Assembly: GCA_902475445.1 (NCBI GenBank)
Contig: CABRZN010000062.1
Location: forward strand, 1-10,807
Source of the DNA: an uncultured Collinsella sp.
GTDB lineage: Bacteria; Actinomycetota; Coriobacteriia; Coriobacteriales; Coriobacteriaceae
Length of the DNA stretch: 10,807 nt
Direction of reading: 5' to 3'
Shown here: positions 1-6,451 of the stretch, in pieces
How the letters are laid out: each line of letters starts with the position of its first letter
Numbering within the stretch: position 1 is the stretch's first letter
Position numbers and translations under genes: made by a program
Notes under the pieces: model-generated
Told to the model about the DNA's origin: nothing
The model's input: the letters and a program-made list of their open reading frames with translations, nothing else
Databases searched by the model: none

Positions 1-777
1 GAGACCGGCCAGACCATCATTTCGGCGGTGGGCGAGGCGCAGGTTTCGGTCCTGCTCAATCGTCTTGAGGATCGCACCAAGGTCGCGGCCAAGAGCGTGC
101 CGATCCGCATTCCGTATCGCGAGACCATCCGCCGCACGGCGAGCGCCCAGGGTCGCCACAAGAAGCAGACCGGCGGCGCCGGTCAGTACGGCGACTGCTG
201 GCTGCGCGTGGAGCCGCTCATTGGGCCCGACGGCACGAGCGACGGCTATGAGTTCGTGGACGAGGTCGTGGGCGGCCGCATCCCGCGCTCGCTGATTCCC
301 GCCGTGGACAAGGGCGTCCAGGAGACCATGAAGGACGGTATTATTGCCGGCTATCCGCTCACGGGCATTCGCGTGGCTGTGTACGACGGTTCGTATCACA
401 GCGTCGACTCCAACGAGATGGCGTTCCGCGCGGCGGCTCGCATCGGTCTGCGCAAGGCATGCGCCGACGCCGACCCGGTGGTGCTGGAGCCCATCGAGGA
501 AATCACGGTGACTATCCCCGAGAGCTACGCCGGCGCCGTGATGGGCGACATCTCGGCCTCGCGCGGTCGCGTGACGGGTATGGAGACCGATGAGCGCGGC
601 GACACCGTAGTCATTGCCCAGGCGCCGCTCGCCGAGCTGACGGATTACTCGACGCGCCTGCGCTCTATCACGCGCGGCACGGGCGACTTTACCATGAAGC
701 CCGCTGGCTATGAGCAGGTTCCCTATGACGTTCAGGCCAAGCTGGTCGAGCGCTATGAGGAGGGTCGCGCCAAGTAG
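1..777 (+). CDS. Elongation factor G-like GTPase, C-terminal part (5' truncated by window)
   Basis: The reading frame is open from base 1 and ends with TAG at 775-777, so this is the last 258 codons of a longer gene; the GTG at 28 is internal. The visible part matches the end of domain III plus domains IV and V of translational GTPases of the EF-G family: IPYRETIRR opens domain IV, followed by KKQTGGAGQYGDCW, the GYEFVDEVVGG and GYPLTGIRVAVYDGSYH blocks, the SNEMAFRAAA helix, and the domain V signature VMGDISASRGRV. EF-G drives ribosomal translocation in the cytoplasm. The KKQTGG.GQYGDCW version is, to my knowledge, typical of the paralogous EF-G-like (EF-G-2 type) proteins rather than the fusA of the str operon, and no ribosomal-protein or tuf gene follows it. 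The GTPase domain is outside the window, so GTP binding cannot be checked. The gene is followed by a strong terminator and then a convergent gene. Confidence 0.9.
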   Translation, partial: ETGQTIISAVGEAQVSVLLNRLEDRTKVAAKSVPIRIPYRETIRRTASAQGRHKKQTGGAGQYGDCWLRVEPLIGPDGTSDGYEFVDEVVGGRIPRSLIPAVDKGVQETMKDGIIAGYPLTGIRVAVYDGSYHSVDSNEMAFRAAARIGLRKACADADPVVLEPIEEITVTIPESYAGAVMGDISASRGRVTGMETDERGDTVVIAQAPLAELTDYSTRLRSITRGTGDFTMKPAGYEQVPYDVQAKLVERYEEGRAK

Positions 778-811
778 CGTGTGGCGTTGCCTGCAACATA
801 CATGCCGATGC

Positions 812-847
812 AAGGGCCGCTCTGGGTAACCCAGGGCGGCCCTTTTT
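812..847 (+). terminator. Rho-independent terminator of the EF-G-like gene
   Basis: GGGCCGCTCTGGG (814-826) pairs with CCCAGGGCGGCCC (830-842), 13 bp with a single G-T wobble and a three-base TAA loop, followed directly by five T residues (843-847). It lies 35 bases after the stop of the EF-G-like gene. On the minus strand the stem is not followed by a T tract, so it serves the plus-strand gene. Confidence 0.92.
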
Positions 848-906
848 GATCCCTGGGGGACGGAGGAAAACAGATCATCTTTGGGTTACGGGTGGCGCGG
901 TCGGCA

Positions 907-1890
907 CTAGTCTCCGGATGTCTGGTTGCGGCCGGTGACGTAGTCGATTTGCACGTGCGGCTGTAGGTTATAGCAGTACACGTGGAAGCAGAGGGTCTTG
1001 CCGTGGTCCTCGACCGATTGCGCCTCAAGGCGCATGCCACGGCAGACAAGTTCCTCTTCGTTATACATAGGCGTGACGCGGTAGAGCACATGGTTGCCCG
1101 TATCGCGAATATAGTTGAGAATCTGCTCTTCAAACGGCAGCATGCCCGTCTCGTTGAGATAGCGCGTGCCGGTGAGGAGATTCTTGCGGTTGGCGTTTTC
1201 GCCGCAGAGCGACCAGGCGATAAGGTGGCAGCGGTTGTAGAGGCTCTGGCCCGGAATAAAGTCGTAGCGCTGCTGGTGCCAACCGGCAGGATGGATGCGC
1301 GAGATATCGCCGCGCTTTCCCTGTCCGAGCGACTCGGGGCCTACACAGGCGAGCGCCTTGCGAGTGCGACCCAGGCTGTCGAGCTTGGAGAATTTCTTAA
1401 AGCAGCCCTCTTCGGTGGCGCGATCGTATTCATCGAGTGTGAATGACGGCGTGCCGAGCGGGTGCGTGCTGTCGGCGCGAAGGGCAACGTAGGGGTTGCC
1501 GGCGTAGTCGGGAATGCTGCTGAGATAAACACCGCGGGCGCGGTTGAGGTCGGGGTTTTCGACCTCGTCGATGGGGGTGGCGGCACTGCCCGCGGAGACG
1601 TCGTCATCGGTGTCGGTCGCGGCGGAATCGGAGCCATCGCCAGAGTCCTGGCTGTTTTGAGGGTCCGCCGCGCTCGCCGTTCCCGATTCGAGCCGAGCGA
1701 CCAGGTCTGCCTCGTCGTCGGTGCGGCTGGGACTCTCGTTTTGTTTTTCGGCCAGAGCCGCCGCCTGCTCATCGCCTTGCGGCGACAGCAACTTGGGCGC
1801 TCCGTCGAGCGATCCCGTAAACAGCGCAAACCCCAGCACCACGGCGGTGCCGATGGAAAGTGCTTGCTTGTAGGCGGGCTTGCGCGACAT
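907..1890 (-). CDS. Secreted DNA/RNA non-specific endonuclease (beta-beta-alpha metal nuclease type)
   Basis: This 327-residue protein begins with a short basic end and a hydrophobic segment (about residues 10-28, ending in FALFTGSL), a signal peptide or N-terminal anchor. A Ser/Asp/Ala-rich, low-complexity linker follows (about 38-110). The C-terminal part resembles the streptococcal streptodornase/EndA group of the DNA/RNA non-specific endonuclease family: YNRCHLIAWSLCG (218-230) carries the NRxH form of the DRGH motif with His222 as the presumed general base, and NRKNLLTGTRYLN (234-246) carries the Asn expected to hold the catalytic metal. Seven Cys residues from 163 onward may form disulfides outside the cell. 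The ATG at 1890 is preceded by AGGAG (complement of 1896-1900) with five spacer bases. The likely role is extracellular nucleic-acid breakdown for nutrition or defence against DNA traps; the exact substrate is not shown by the sequence. It is monocistronic and convergent with the EF-G-like gene. Confidence 0.85.
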   Translation of the reverse strand: MSRKPAYKQALSIGTAVVLGFALFTGSLDGAPKLLSPQGDEQAAALAEKQNESPSRTDDEADLVARLESGTASAADPQNSQDSGDGSDSAATDTDDDVSAGSAATPIDEVENPDLNRARGVYLSSIPDYAGNPYVALRADSTHPLGTPSFTLDEYDRATEEGCFKKFSKLDSLGRTRKALACVGPESLGQGKRGDISRIHPAGWHQQRYDFIPGQSLYNRCHLIAWSLCGENANRKNLLTGTRYLNETGMLPFEEQILNYIRDTGNHVLYRVTPMYNEEELVCRGMRLEAQSVEDHGKTLCFHVYCYNLQPHVQIDYVTGRNQTSGD

Positions 1891-1975
1891 TGAGGCTCCT
1901 GGATGGACGGTTGGGAATCTACCAGTCTAGCAGGAGCCGGCAAGGGCCGTTCTGTCGAACAAATACTTAAGATTT

Positions 1976-2004
1976 GAGACAAACGCTACTGATTCATTTG
2001 TCCC
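1976..2004 (-). terminator. Inverted repeat after the LacI-family gene, possible weak terminator
   Basis: GAGACAAA (1976-1983) and TTTGTCCC (1997-2004) pair over 8 bp with one wobble and a 13-base loop. It begins six bases after the lacI-type stop codon (minus strand), so it may mark the 3' end of that transcript, but no run of T residues follows it on the minus strand. Its arms resemble those of the strong hairpin at 6384-6419, so it may be a decayed copy of the same intergenic element. The rest of the 1891-2009 gap must contain the nuclease promoter, which I cannot place with confidence. Confidence 0.4.
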
Positions 2005-2009
2005 GCGGT

Positions 2010-3020
2010 CTAGATCGAGGTGGAGTCGAGCCAGTTGAGCTTGCACTCGAGAATGCGCTGCTCGCCGGGTTCGCTGCTTCCGTCAAGTAGGGCGAGCAGC
2101 ATCTCGGCTGCTTCGCGACCTTCTTGGTCGACGGGCTCGATGATGGTGGAGACGGTCGGTGTGGTGAGATTAGTCCAGTCTTCGCAGTTGAGTCCCAAAA
2201 GGCCGATTTGCTGCGGAAGCAGATGGGCCATGGGCTGAAGCGCCTTATAGACGCGCGGAAGCGCCCATTGGTTTTGCACGAAGATGAGCGTGCGCTTGGC
2301 GGGATTGAACTTGAATTTAAAGTATTCAGTGAGCTCGTTGATTGACGGCTTGTTGTGATCGATGGGAATCGCTTTGTAGAGCTGCCCGTTCGCTGCCAGC
2401 GCCTCGGCATACCCCTGAAAACGCTCCATGCGGGTGCGCATTTCGGTCATGTTGGCGGCAATGGAAAAGAAATCTTCGTAGCCGGCGTCGAGGAGTGCCT
2501 GTGTGGCGTTGTACACGCCGTCGTAAAGGTTGGTTTTGATCCAGCTGGTACCTGGGCTATAGATGGCCGCATCGAAAAAGACGACCGGCTTGCCGGCGCG
2601 TCTAATGCGGTCATGCACGGCTTTGAAGTTTGCCGTGGGCTGGATGATAAAGCCATCGACGCCCAGCGAGAGCATCTTGTCGACGTACATGAGCTCGGTC
2701 TCGGGGTTAAAGTTGCTCGTGCAAACGACCGTCTGGTAGCCCGCGGGGAGCATGACCTGCTCCATGCCATTGAGAACGAGCCCCGCCCATTTGTTGGTGT
2801 TATCCAAAATGATGATGGCAATGACGTGGGTTTGCTTGCCGGTGAGCGTCTGCGCTTGGGCGTTGGGAACGTATCCGAGTTCCTTAATGACGCGCGCGAT
2901 TTTGTTCTGCGTCTTCTCGCTAAGCTTTTCTCGTTTGTCGTTGAGGTAATACGAGACGCTTGCCGTCGAGGTTCCCGCCTCTCGAGCGACGTCTGCGATC
3001 GTAACGCGCTGTTTTGCCAC
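2010..3020 (-). CDS. LacI-family transcriptional regulator of the divergent sugar operon
   Basis: I chose the GTG at 3018-3020 as start: GGAAGGAG sits five bases upstream, and translation gives MAKQRVTIADVAREAG, the standard LacI-family N-terminus. An ATG 12 codons upstream (3056) lacks such a site. The 336 residues are of normal family length. Residues 5-27 form the helix-turn-helix (TIADVAREAGTSTASVSYYL), residues 48-60 the hinge helix (LGYVPNAQAQTL) whose Leu normally inserts into a central CpG of the operator, and about 65-336 the periplasmic-binding-protein-like effector domain (DGFIIQPT; PTVSTIIEPVDQEGREAAEMLL near the end). The gene diverges from the PTS/transaldolase/transketolase operon across 414 bp, so it most likely represses that operon and is released by the imported sugar or its phosphate. 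The effector is unknown. Palindromes in the intergenic gap are candidate operators. Confidence 0.92.
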   Translation of the reverse strand: MAKQRVTIADVAREAGTSTASVSYYLNDKREKLSEKTQNKIARVIKELGYVPNAQAQTLTGKQTHVIAIIILDNTNKWAGLVLNGMEQVMLPAGYQTVVCTSNFNPETELMYVDKMLSLGVDGFIIQPTANFKAVHDRIRRAGKPVVFFDAAIYSPGTSWIKTNLYDGVYNATQALLDAGYEDFFSIAANMTEMRTRMERFQGYAEALAANGQLYKAIPIDHNKPSINELTEYFKFKFNPAKRTLIFVQNQWALPRVYKALQPMAHLLPQQIGLLGLNCEDWTNLTTPTVSTIIEPVDQEGREAAEMLLALLDGSSEPGEQRILECKLNWLDSTSI

Positions 3021-3245
3021 AGCGACTCCTTCCGACAGATGAGCATTTTCCAACATGATGACTTTGAGTCTTGGTGAAGGATACGCTTCGGTGAGCGGCT
3101 TTTTCCTTTCATATGAGTATGCAACAAATGCGGCATACGGGTGGGGTCGAAATTTGTGACCGGCATGCGCATCTGCCGTCTACCGAGAAAATCAAATACT
3201 TCTTGACTTTTGAAATCGAGGGCAAAATCGCAGGATTCATTTTTG

Positions 3246-3259
3246 GTTAAACGCATAAC
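3246..3259. promoter_or_regulatory. Candidate LacI-family operator, palindrome GTTAnnCGnnTAAC
   Basis: GTTAAACGCATAAC is an even-length palindrome with four matching bases at each end and a central CG, the architecture LacI-family proteins recognise. The right half-site is repeated exactly as CGCATAAC at 3252-3259 and 3265-3272, 13 bp apart; the second copy lacks a good left half. It lies in the gap between the regulator and the operon it probably controls, but about 175 bp upstream of the first operon start codon. Assignment to this regulator is inference. Confidence 0.45.
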
Positions 3260-3305
3260 TAAATCGCATAACCAACGCTCTGACCTGCGCGTTTACCGAA
3301 ATAAG

Positions 3306-3351
3306 CTGGCATTAAGAAAAACGAGCACCTATATTGTTCTTGTCGAAAAGA
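3306..3351 (+). promoter_or_regulatory. Candidate operon promoter with overlapping operator-like palindrome
   Basis: CTGGCA (3306-3311) and TATATT (3330-3335), 18 bp apart, match four and five of six consensus bases of a housekeeping promoter. Just downstream, where transcription would begin, TCTTGTCGAAAAGA (3338-3351) is a 14-bp CG-centred palindrome with six of seven base pairs matching. An operator over the start site would be a classic repression geometry. It shares no half-site with the palindrome at 3246-3259, so probably only one of the two belongs to the neighbouring LacI-type protein. Start-site data are absent. Confidence 0.35.
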
Positions 3352-3378
3352 CGCAAGTCCAAACGGCAGGGGATGCTC

Positions 3379-3390
3379 CGGAGGCCTCCG
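3379..3390. repeat. Perfect 12-bp palindrome in the leader of the operon
   Basis: CGGAGGCCTCCG reads the same on both strands and overlaps a second palindrome, CTCCGGAG (3377-3384). It lies about 45 bases upstream of the EIIBC start, within the probable untranslated leader. The CCTC it contains could pair with the GAGG of the EIIBC ribosome-binding site (3425-3428). No protein is known to me for this site; it may be chance in GC-rich DNA. Confidence 0.3.
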
Positions 3391-3434
3391 CAAACGGTGT
3401 CTTGCGCACGCAACTCTATGAAAAGAGGGAAGCA

Positions 3435-4907
3435 ATGAAGATCGTAGGCGTTGCCGCCTGTACTGTGGGTATCGCCCACACGTATATGGCCCAGAAGGCG
3501 ATTCAGGATGAATGCGCCGCCCGTGGCATCGAGTGCAAGGTCGAGGCTCAGGGTGGCCTGGGTATCGAGAATGAGCTCACGCAGGAAGACGTGGACTCCG
3601 CCGACCTGGTCCTGGAGTCCGTCGACGTGGGTGTCGAGAACGAGGACCGTTTTGAGCAGAAGATGGCCGAGGGCAAGTTCCTGAAGGTCGGCACCTCTGA
3701 TGTAATCGCCGATCCGGTAAAGATCATCGACCAGGCCATTGAGATCATCAAGGCGACGGGTGGCGCCGTTGACGCGCCCAAGGCCGAGGCCAAGGCAGAG
3801 AAGAAGGCCGTCTCCGCTGCCCCGCAGGCCCCGACACCGGCGTCCAAGCAGTCTATCTTTGCCGATCCTGGCAAGACGCTGCTCAATGCATTCAATACCG
3901 GCGTTTCCTATTTTATCCCCATCGTCGTTATCGGCGGCGTGTTTCTTGCCTTCTCGCTGGCATCCGGTACCGCCGGCGCCAACGGCATGGAGGTTACGAA
4001 CCCGCTGATGGTGAGCCTTAACACCATCGGCATGGCCGGCATCTCCATGATGATCCCGGTGCTTGCGGCATACATCTCCTACTCGATGGCCGGCAAGCCC
4101 GCGCTCGCCCCCGGTTTTGTCCTGGGCTACCTGGTCAATAACGCAGTCGTTACCCCTAACGGCAACAGCGTTTCGACCGGCTTCTTGGGCGCCATGATCA
4201 TGGCGGTCATCTGCGGCTACTTTGTCCGCTGGATGAAGACCTGGAAGGTCAACAACACCATCCAGACCATCATGCCCATCCTGATCATCCCGATTCTGAC
4301 CTCGCTTGTCCTGGGCATGGCCTATATCTACATCCTGGCCACGCCGCTTGGCTTTGTGATGGACTGGCTCACCGGCGTGCTCGGCAGCCTGCAGGGCGGT
4401 TCCGCAGTTGTCCTGGGTCTGGTCATTGGCGTTATGACCGCTTTCGATATGGGTGGCCCCATCAACAAGACCGCCTCGACCTTCACCATGGCCATCATGG
4501 CCTCCGGTATCTACGGTCCTAACGGTATGTTCCGCGTCGCCGTCGCCGTTCCCCCGATCGCCTGTGGCCTCGCTGCGCTCATCGCCAAGAACAAGTTCGA
4601 TGACGCTGACCGCCAGATGGGCATCTCCGCGCTGTTCATGGGCTGCATCGGTATTACCGAGGGCGCTATCCCCTTCGCGGTCAAGGACCTCGGTCACACC
4701 CTGCCCGGCATTTGCATCGGCTCTGCCGTGGGTGCGGCACTTGCCGCCTTCCAGGGCATCGACTGCTACGTCCCGCACGGTGGCTTTATCGTCGCCCTTG
4801 CCACCAACAACGTCGCGCTGTTCTGCCTGGACATCGTGATTGGCGCCGTGGTCGCCGCTGCAATCCTGATTGCCATGAAGCCCACGCTCGATAAGCAGGC
4901 CAAGTAA
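3435..4907 (+). CDS. PTS fructose-type EIIBC sugar permease
   Basis: The protein transports a sugar across the membrane and phosphorylates it with phosphate passed from EIIA. I start it at ATG 3435, which follows GAGGG by five bases and gives 490 residues beginning MKIVGVAACTVGIAHT; the frame is open further upstream, but nothing there looks like coding sequence. Residues 1-105 are the EIIB domain with phospho-acceptor Cys9 in the C-T-V-G-I-A-H-T loop (usual family form CPTGIAHT). Residues 108-139 are an Ala/Pro/Lys-rich linker. Residues 140-490 are the EIIC membrane domain, with hydrophobic segments at about 158-177, 195-215, 250-265, 276-303, 320-337 and 452-482. EIIC signature loops are DMGGPINKTA (338-347), GITEGAIPFA (406-415) and PHGG (447-450). 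There is no fused EIIA; a separate EIIA closes the operon. The fold is that of the fructose/mannitol class, but fructose itself is not proven: the downstream enzymes point to another ketose or related sugar. Confidence 0.93.
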   Translation: MKIVGVAACTVGIAHTYMAQKAIQDECAARGIECKVEAQGGLGIENELTQEDVDSADLVLESVDVGVENEDRFEQKMAEGKFLKVGTSDVIADPVKIIDQAIEIIKATGGAVDAPKAEAKAEKKAVSAAPQAPTPASKQSIFADPGKTLLNAFNTGVSYFIPIVVIGGVFLAFSLASGTAGANGMEVTNPLMVSLNTIGMAGISMMIPVLAAYISYSMAGKPALAPGFVLGYLVNNAVVTPNGNSVSTGFLGAMIMAVICGYFVRWMKTWKVNNTIQTIMPILIIPILTSLVLGMAYIYILATPLGFVMDWLTGVLGSLQGGSAVVLGLVIGVMTAFDMGGPINKTASTFTMAIMASGIYGPNGMFRVAVAVPPIACGLAALIAKNKFDDADRQMGISALFMGCIGITEGAIPFAVKDLGHTLPGICIGSAVGAALAAFQGIDCYVPHGGFIVALATNNVALFCLDIVIGAVVAAAILIAMKPTLDKQAK

Positions 4908-4921
4908 ACCTTTAAGGACTC

Positions 4922-4982
4922 CGGTTGTGCGGAGGGATGGATTTGACTCCGCACAACCGCCCCTACACAACAAAATCCATCC
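4922..4982 (+). promoter_or_regulatory. Intercistronic stem-loop with possible H-type pseudoknot
   Basis: CGGTTGTGCGGAG (4922-4934) and CTCCGCACAACCG (4947-4959) form a perfect 13-bp stem around a 12-base loop. Ten of those loop bases, GGATGGATTT (4935-4944), are exactly complementary to AAATCCATCC (4973-4982). The RNA could therefore fold as a pseudoknot, with 13 A/C-rich bases (4960-4972) crossing the first stem, or switch between two hairpins. No T tract follows, so it is not a simple terminator. It lies 15 bases after the EIIBC stop and 70 bases before the next start, in the longest spacer of the operon. A second small hairpin, GGGCCCA (4992-4998) with TGGGTCCC (5003-5010, one bulged T), follows. 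A role in mRNA processing, stability or regulated expression of downstream genes is inference. Confidence 0.6.
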
Positions 4983-5051
4983 GTACTGATAGGGCCCACA
5001 TCTGGGTCCCAGGGAACTTTTGTCAAAAATCCTCTGGAGAAGGAGAACAAA

Positions 5052-6326
5052 ATGTCCAACCTCACCATCCGTCAGGCCGTTCAGGGCATGCTCAAGCTGC
5101 AGGATAGCGGCGATCACGCAACCATGGTCGGCATTGGCCCCATGAGCCCCAACCTGATTCAGGCCGTGTTCGAGCTTGCCAAGGACGAGGATTTCCCGCC
5201 CATGTTTATCGCCAGCCGCAACCAGGTCGATATGGACGAGATGGGCGCCGGCTACGTCAACGGTTGGGACCAGACGCGCTTTGCCGCCGACATCAAGAAG
5301 GTTGCCGACGAGGTGGGTTACACCGGTCCGTACTACCTGTGCCGCGATCACGGCGGTCCGTGGCAGCGCGACGAGGAGCGTAACGCCCATCTGCCCGAGG
5401 ACGAGGCCATGGAGCTCGCCCGCAAGTCCTTCGTCGCCGACATGGAGGCGGGCTTTGACCTGCTGATGGTCGACCCCACCAAGGACCCCTATCAGATCGG
5501 CAAGGTTATTCCGCTCGACGTGGTGCTTCGCCGCACGATCGATCTTATCGACTACCTTGAGCAGTACCGTCGCGAGCATAACCTGCCCGAGGTCGCCTAT
5601 GAGGTCGGTACCGAGGAGACCAATGGCGGCTTGACCTCTACCGATAAGTACGAGGAGTTCATTTCTCAGCTGCAGCCCGAGCTCGAGAAGCGCGGCTGCC
5701 CCATGCCCACCTTTATCGTCGGCCAGACCGGCACCCTTACCCGCTGGACGGAGCAGGTCGGTCACTACAACTTCAAGAACGCCCGCGAGCTTGCCGATAT
5801 GGCCAAGCGCTATGGCGTGGGCCTGAAGGAGCACAACGCCGACTATCTGGACGACGCGACGCTGCTCGAGCACATCCCGGCACACGTGACCGCCTCCAAC
5901 GTCGCTCCGCAGTATGGCACCGAGGAGACCCGCGCCTACCTCAAGCTCTGCGCCACCGAGCAGATCCTGGTCGACAACGGTCTGTGCGATGACCCCTCCG
6001 ACCTGTATCACACGCTGCTGGTCAAGGCTATCAAGACCGAGCGCTGGCGCAAGTGGATGACTGGCGACGACGTCAACCTGCAGGTCGACGACATTCTTGC
6101 CGACGACGAGCTCAGCCTGAAGATCCTGGATGTCTCCGGCCACTACGCCTTTAACGATTCCGAGGTCAAGGAGCAGGTCGAGAAACTCTATCGCAACCTC
6201 GCTGCCCAGGACATCGACGGCAAGCGCTTTGTGATCGAGCACATCAAGCGCCCGATCAAGCAGTACGTCGTCGGCCTTAACCTCAAGGGCGTCACGAGCC
6301 GCATCGAGAAGGCTCTCGAGGACTAA
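5052..6326 (+). CDS. GatZ/KbaZ-like protein, candidate ketose-phosphate 4-epimerase or tagatose-bisphosphate aldolase subunit
   Basis: This is a 424-residue TIM-barrel-type protein, close to the 420 residues of E. coli GatZ. Shared landmarks are ASRNQVD (54-60; GatZ ATSNQV), LCRDHGGPW (96-104; GatZ GGDHLGPN), YEVGTEE (183-189; GatZ YVIGTE) and LKEHNADY (258-265; GatZ YEAHSTDY). His100, Glu188 and His261 are the likely metal or substrate ligands. Classical GatZ is the non-catalytic partner of the aldolase GatY, yet no GatY/KbaY gene lies in this operon. A GatZ-family enzyme of Agrobacterium has been described as a D-tagatose 6-phosphate 4-epimerase, and I think a similar stand-alone epimerase role is more likely here. 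Similarity to GatZ is clear in motifs but distant overall, so the exact reaction is open. AGGAG (5041-5045) stands six bases before ATG 5052. The protein is probably cytoplasmic and acts on the sugar phosphate released by EIIBC. Confidence 0.78.
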   Translation: MSNLTIRQAVQGMLKLQDSGDHATMVGIGPMSPNLIQAVFELAKDEDFPPMFIASRNQVDMDEMGAGYVNGWDQTRFAADIKKVADEVGYTGPYYLCRDHGGPWQRDEERNAHLPEDEAMELARKSFVADMEAGFDLLMVDPTKDPYQIGKVIPLDVVLRRTIDLIDYLEQYRREHNLPEVAYEVGTEETNGGLTSTDKYEEFISQLQPELEKRGCPMPTFIVGQTGTLTRWTEQVGHYNFKNARELADMAKRYGVGLKEHNADYLDDATLLEHIPAHVTASNVAPQYGTEETRAYLKLCATEQILVDNGLCDDPSDLYHTLLVKAIKTERWRKWMTGDDVNLQVDDILADDELSLKILDVSGHYAFNDSEVKEQVEKLYRNLAAQDIDGKRFVIEHIKRPIKQYVVGLNLKGVTSRIEKALED

Positions 6327-6345
6327 GTAGCTTTTCCTACACGAC

Positions 6346-6381
6346 GCCGGGCCTGGGGCATGTCCCAGCTGCAGGCCCGGC
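6346..6381 (+). other. GC-rich stem-loop between the GatZ-like and transaldolase genes
   Basis: GCCGGGCCT (6346-6354) pairs perfectly with AGGCCCGGC (6373-6381); the loop contains a further GGG/CCC pairing. It stands 19 bases after the GatZ-like stop and immediately before the terminator-like hairpin at 6384. On its own it lacks a T tract. It probably protects or delimits the upstream message. Confidence 0.5.
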
Positions 6382-6383
6382 AC

Positions 6384-6419
6384 ATAGGACAAAGGGACAT
6401 CCCCTTTGTCCTATTTTTT
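6384..6419 (+). terminator. Intrinsic terminator or attenuator inside the operon
   Basis: ATAGGACAAAGGG (6384-6396) pairs perfectly with CCCTTTGTCCTAT (6402-6414), 13 bp with a five-base loop, and is followed by T residues to 6419 (six in a row with the last base of the stem). This is a textbook rho-independent terminator, but it lies in the middle of the operon, only 32 bases before the transaldolase start. No promoter fits in those 32 bases, so the downstream genes must rely on read-through or on a promoter further upstream. I recall GGACAAA/TTTGTCC hairpins as frequent between Collinsella genes, so it may be a mobile or repeated element. Confidence 0.75.
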
Positions 6420-6430
6420 GAGTTTTGGAT

Positions 6431-6442
6431 TCCTTCGAAGGA
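6431..6442 (+). promoter_or_regulatory. Palindrome enclosing the Shine-Dalgarno of the transaldolase gene
   Basis: TCCTTCGAAGGA is a perfect 12-bp palindrome. In RNA it can fold as a TCCT/AGGA stem with a UCGA tetraloop, extended by a G-U and an A-U pair (6429-6444), burying the AAGGAG (6438-6443) that lies eight bases before ATG 6452. Translation of the transaldolase may thus depend on opening this weak stem. Folding in the cell is inference. Confidence 0.4.
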
Positions 6443-6451
6443 GTTTGTACC

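Noticed and set aside
982..1446. Plus-strand open frame of 154 codons opposite the nuclease
   Set aside because: It is antisense to a gene with clear catalytic motifs and has no ribosome-binding site or domain.
3021..3056. Upstream ATG start for the LacI-type regulator
   Set aside because: It would place the strong GGAAGGAG inside the coding sequence and add 12 residues absent from the family; the GTG at 3020 fits better.
3210..3434. N-terminal extension of EIIBC
   Set aside because: The frame is open but the residues are unlike any EIIB, and ATG 3435 has a proper ribosome-binding site and gives the normal EIIB start.
4983..5051. T-box-like TGGGTCCC sequence before the GatZ-like gene
   Set aside because: It lacks the conserved T-box core and specifier loop; it is better read as a small bulged hairpin.
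3312..6392. Open frame of 1026 codons on the minus strand across EIIBC and the GatZ-like gene
   Set aside because: It is antisense to two well-supported genes and its translation is a low-complexity Gly/Asp/His/Val-rich string without domains. The codon bias of the real genes leaves few stops in this frame.
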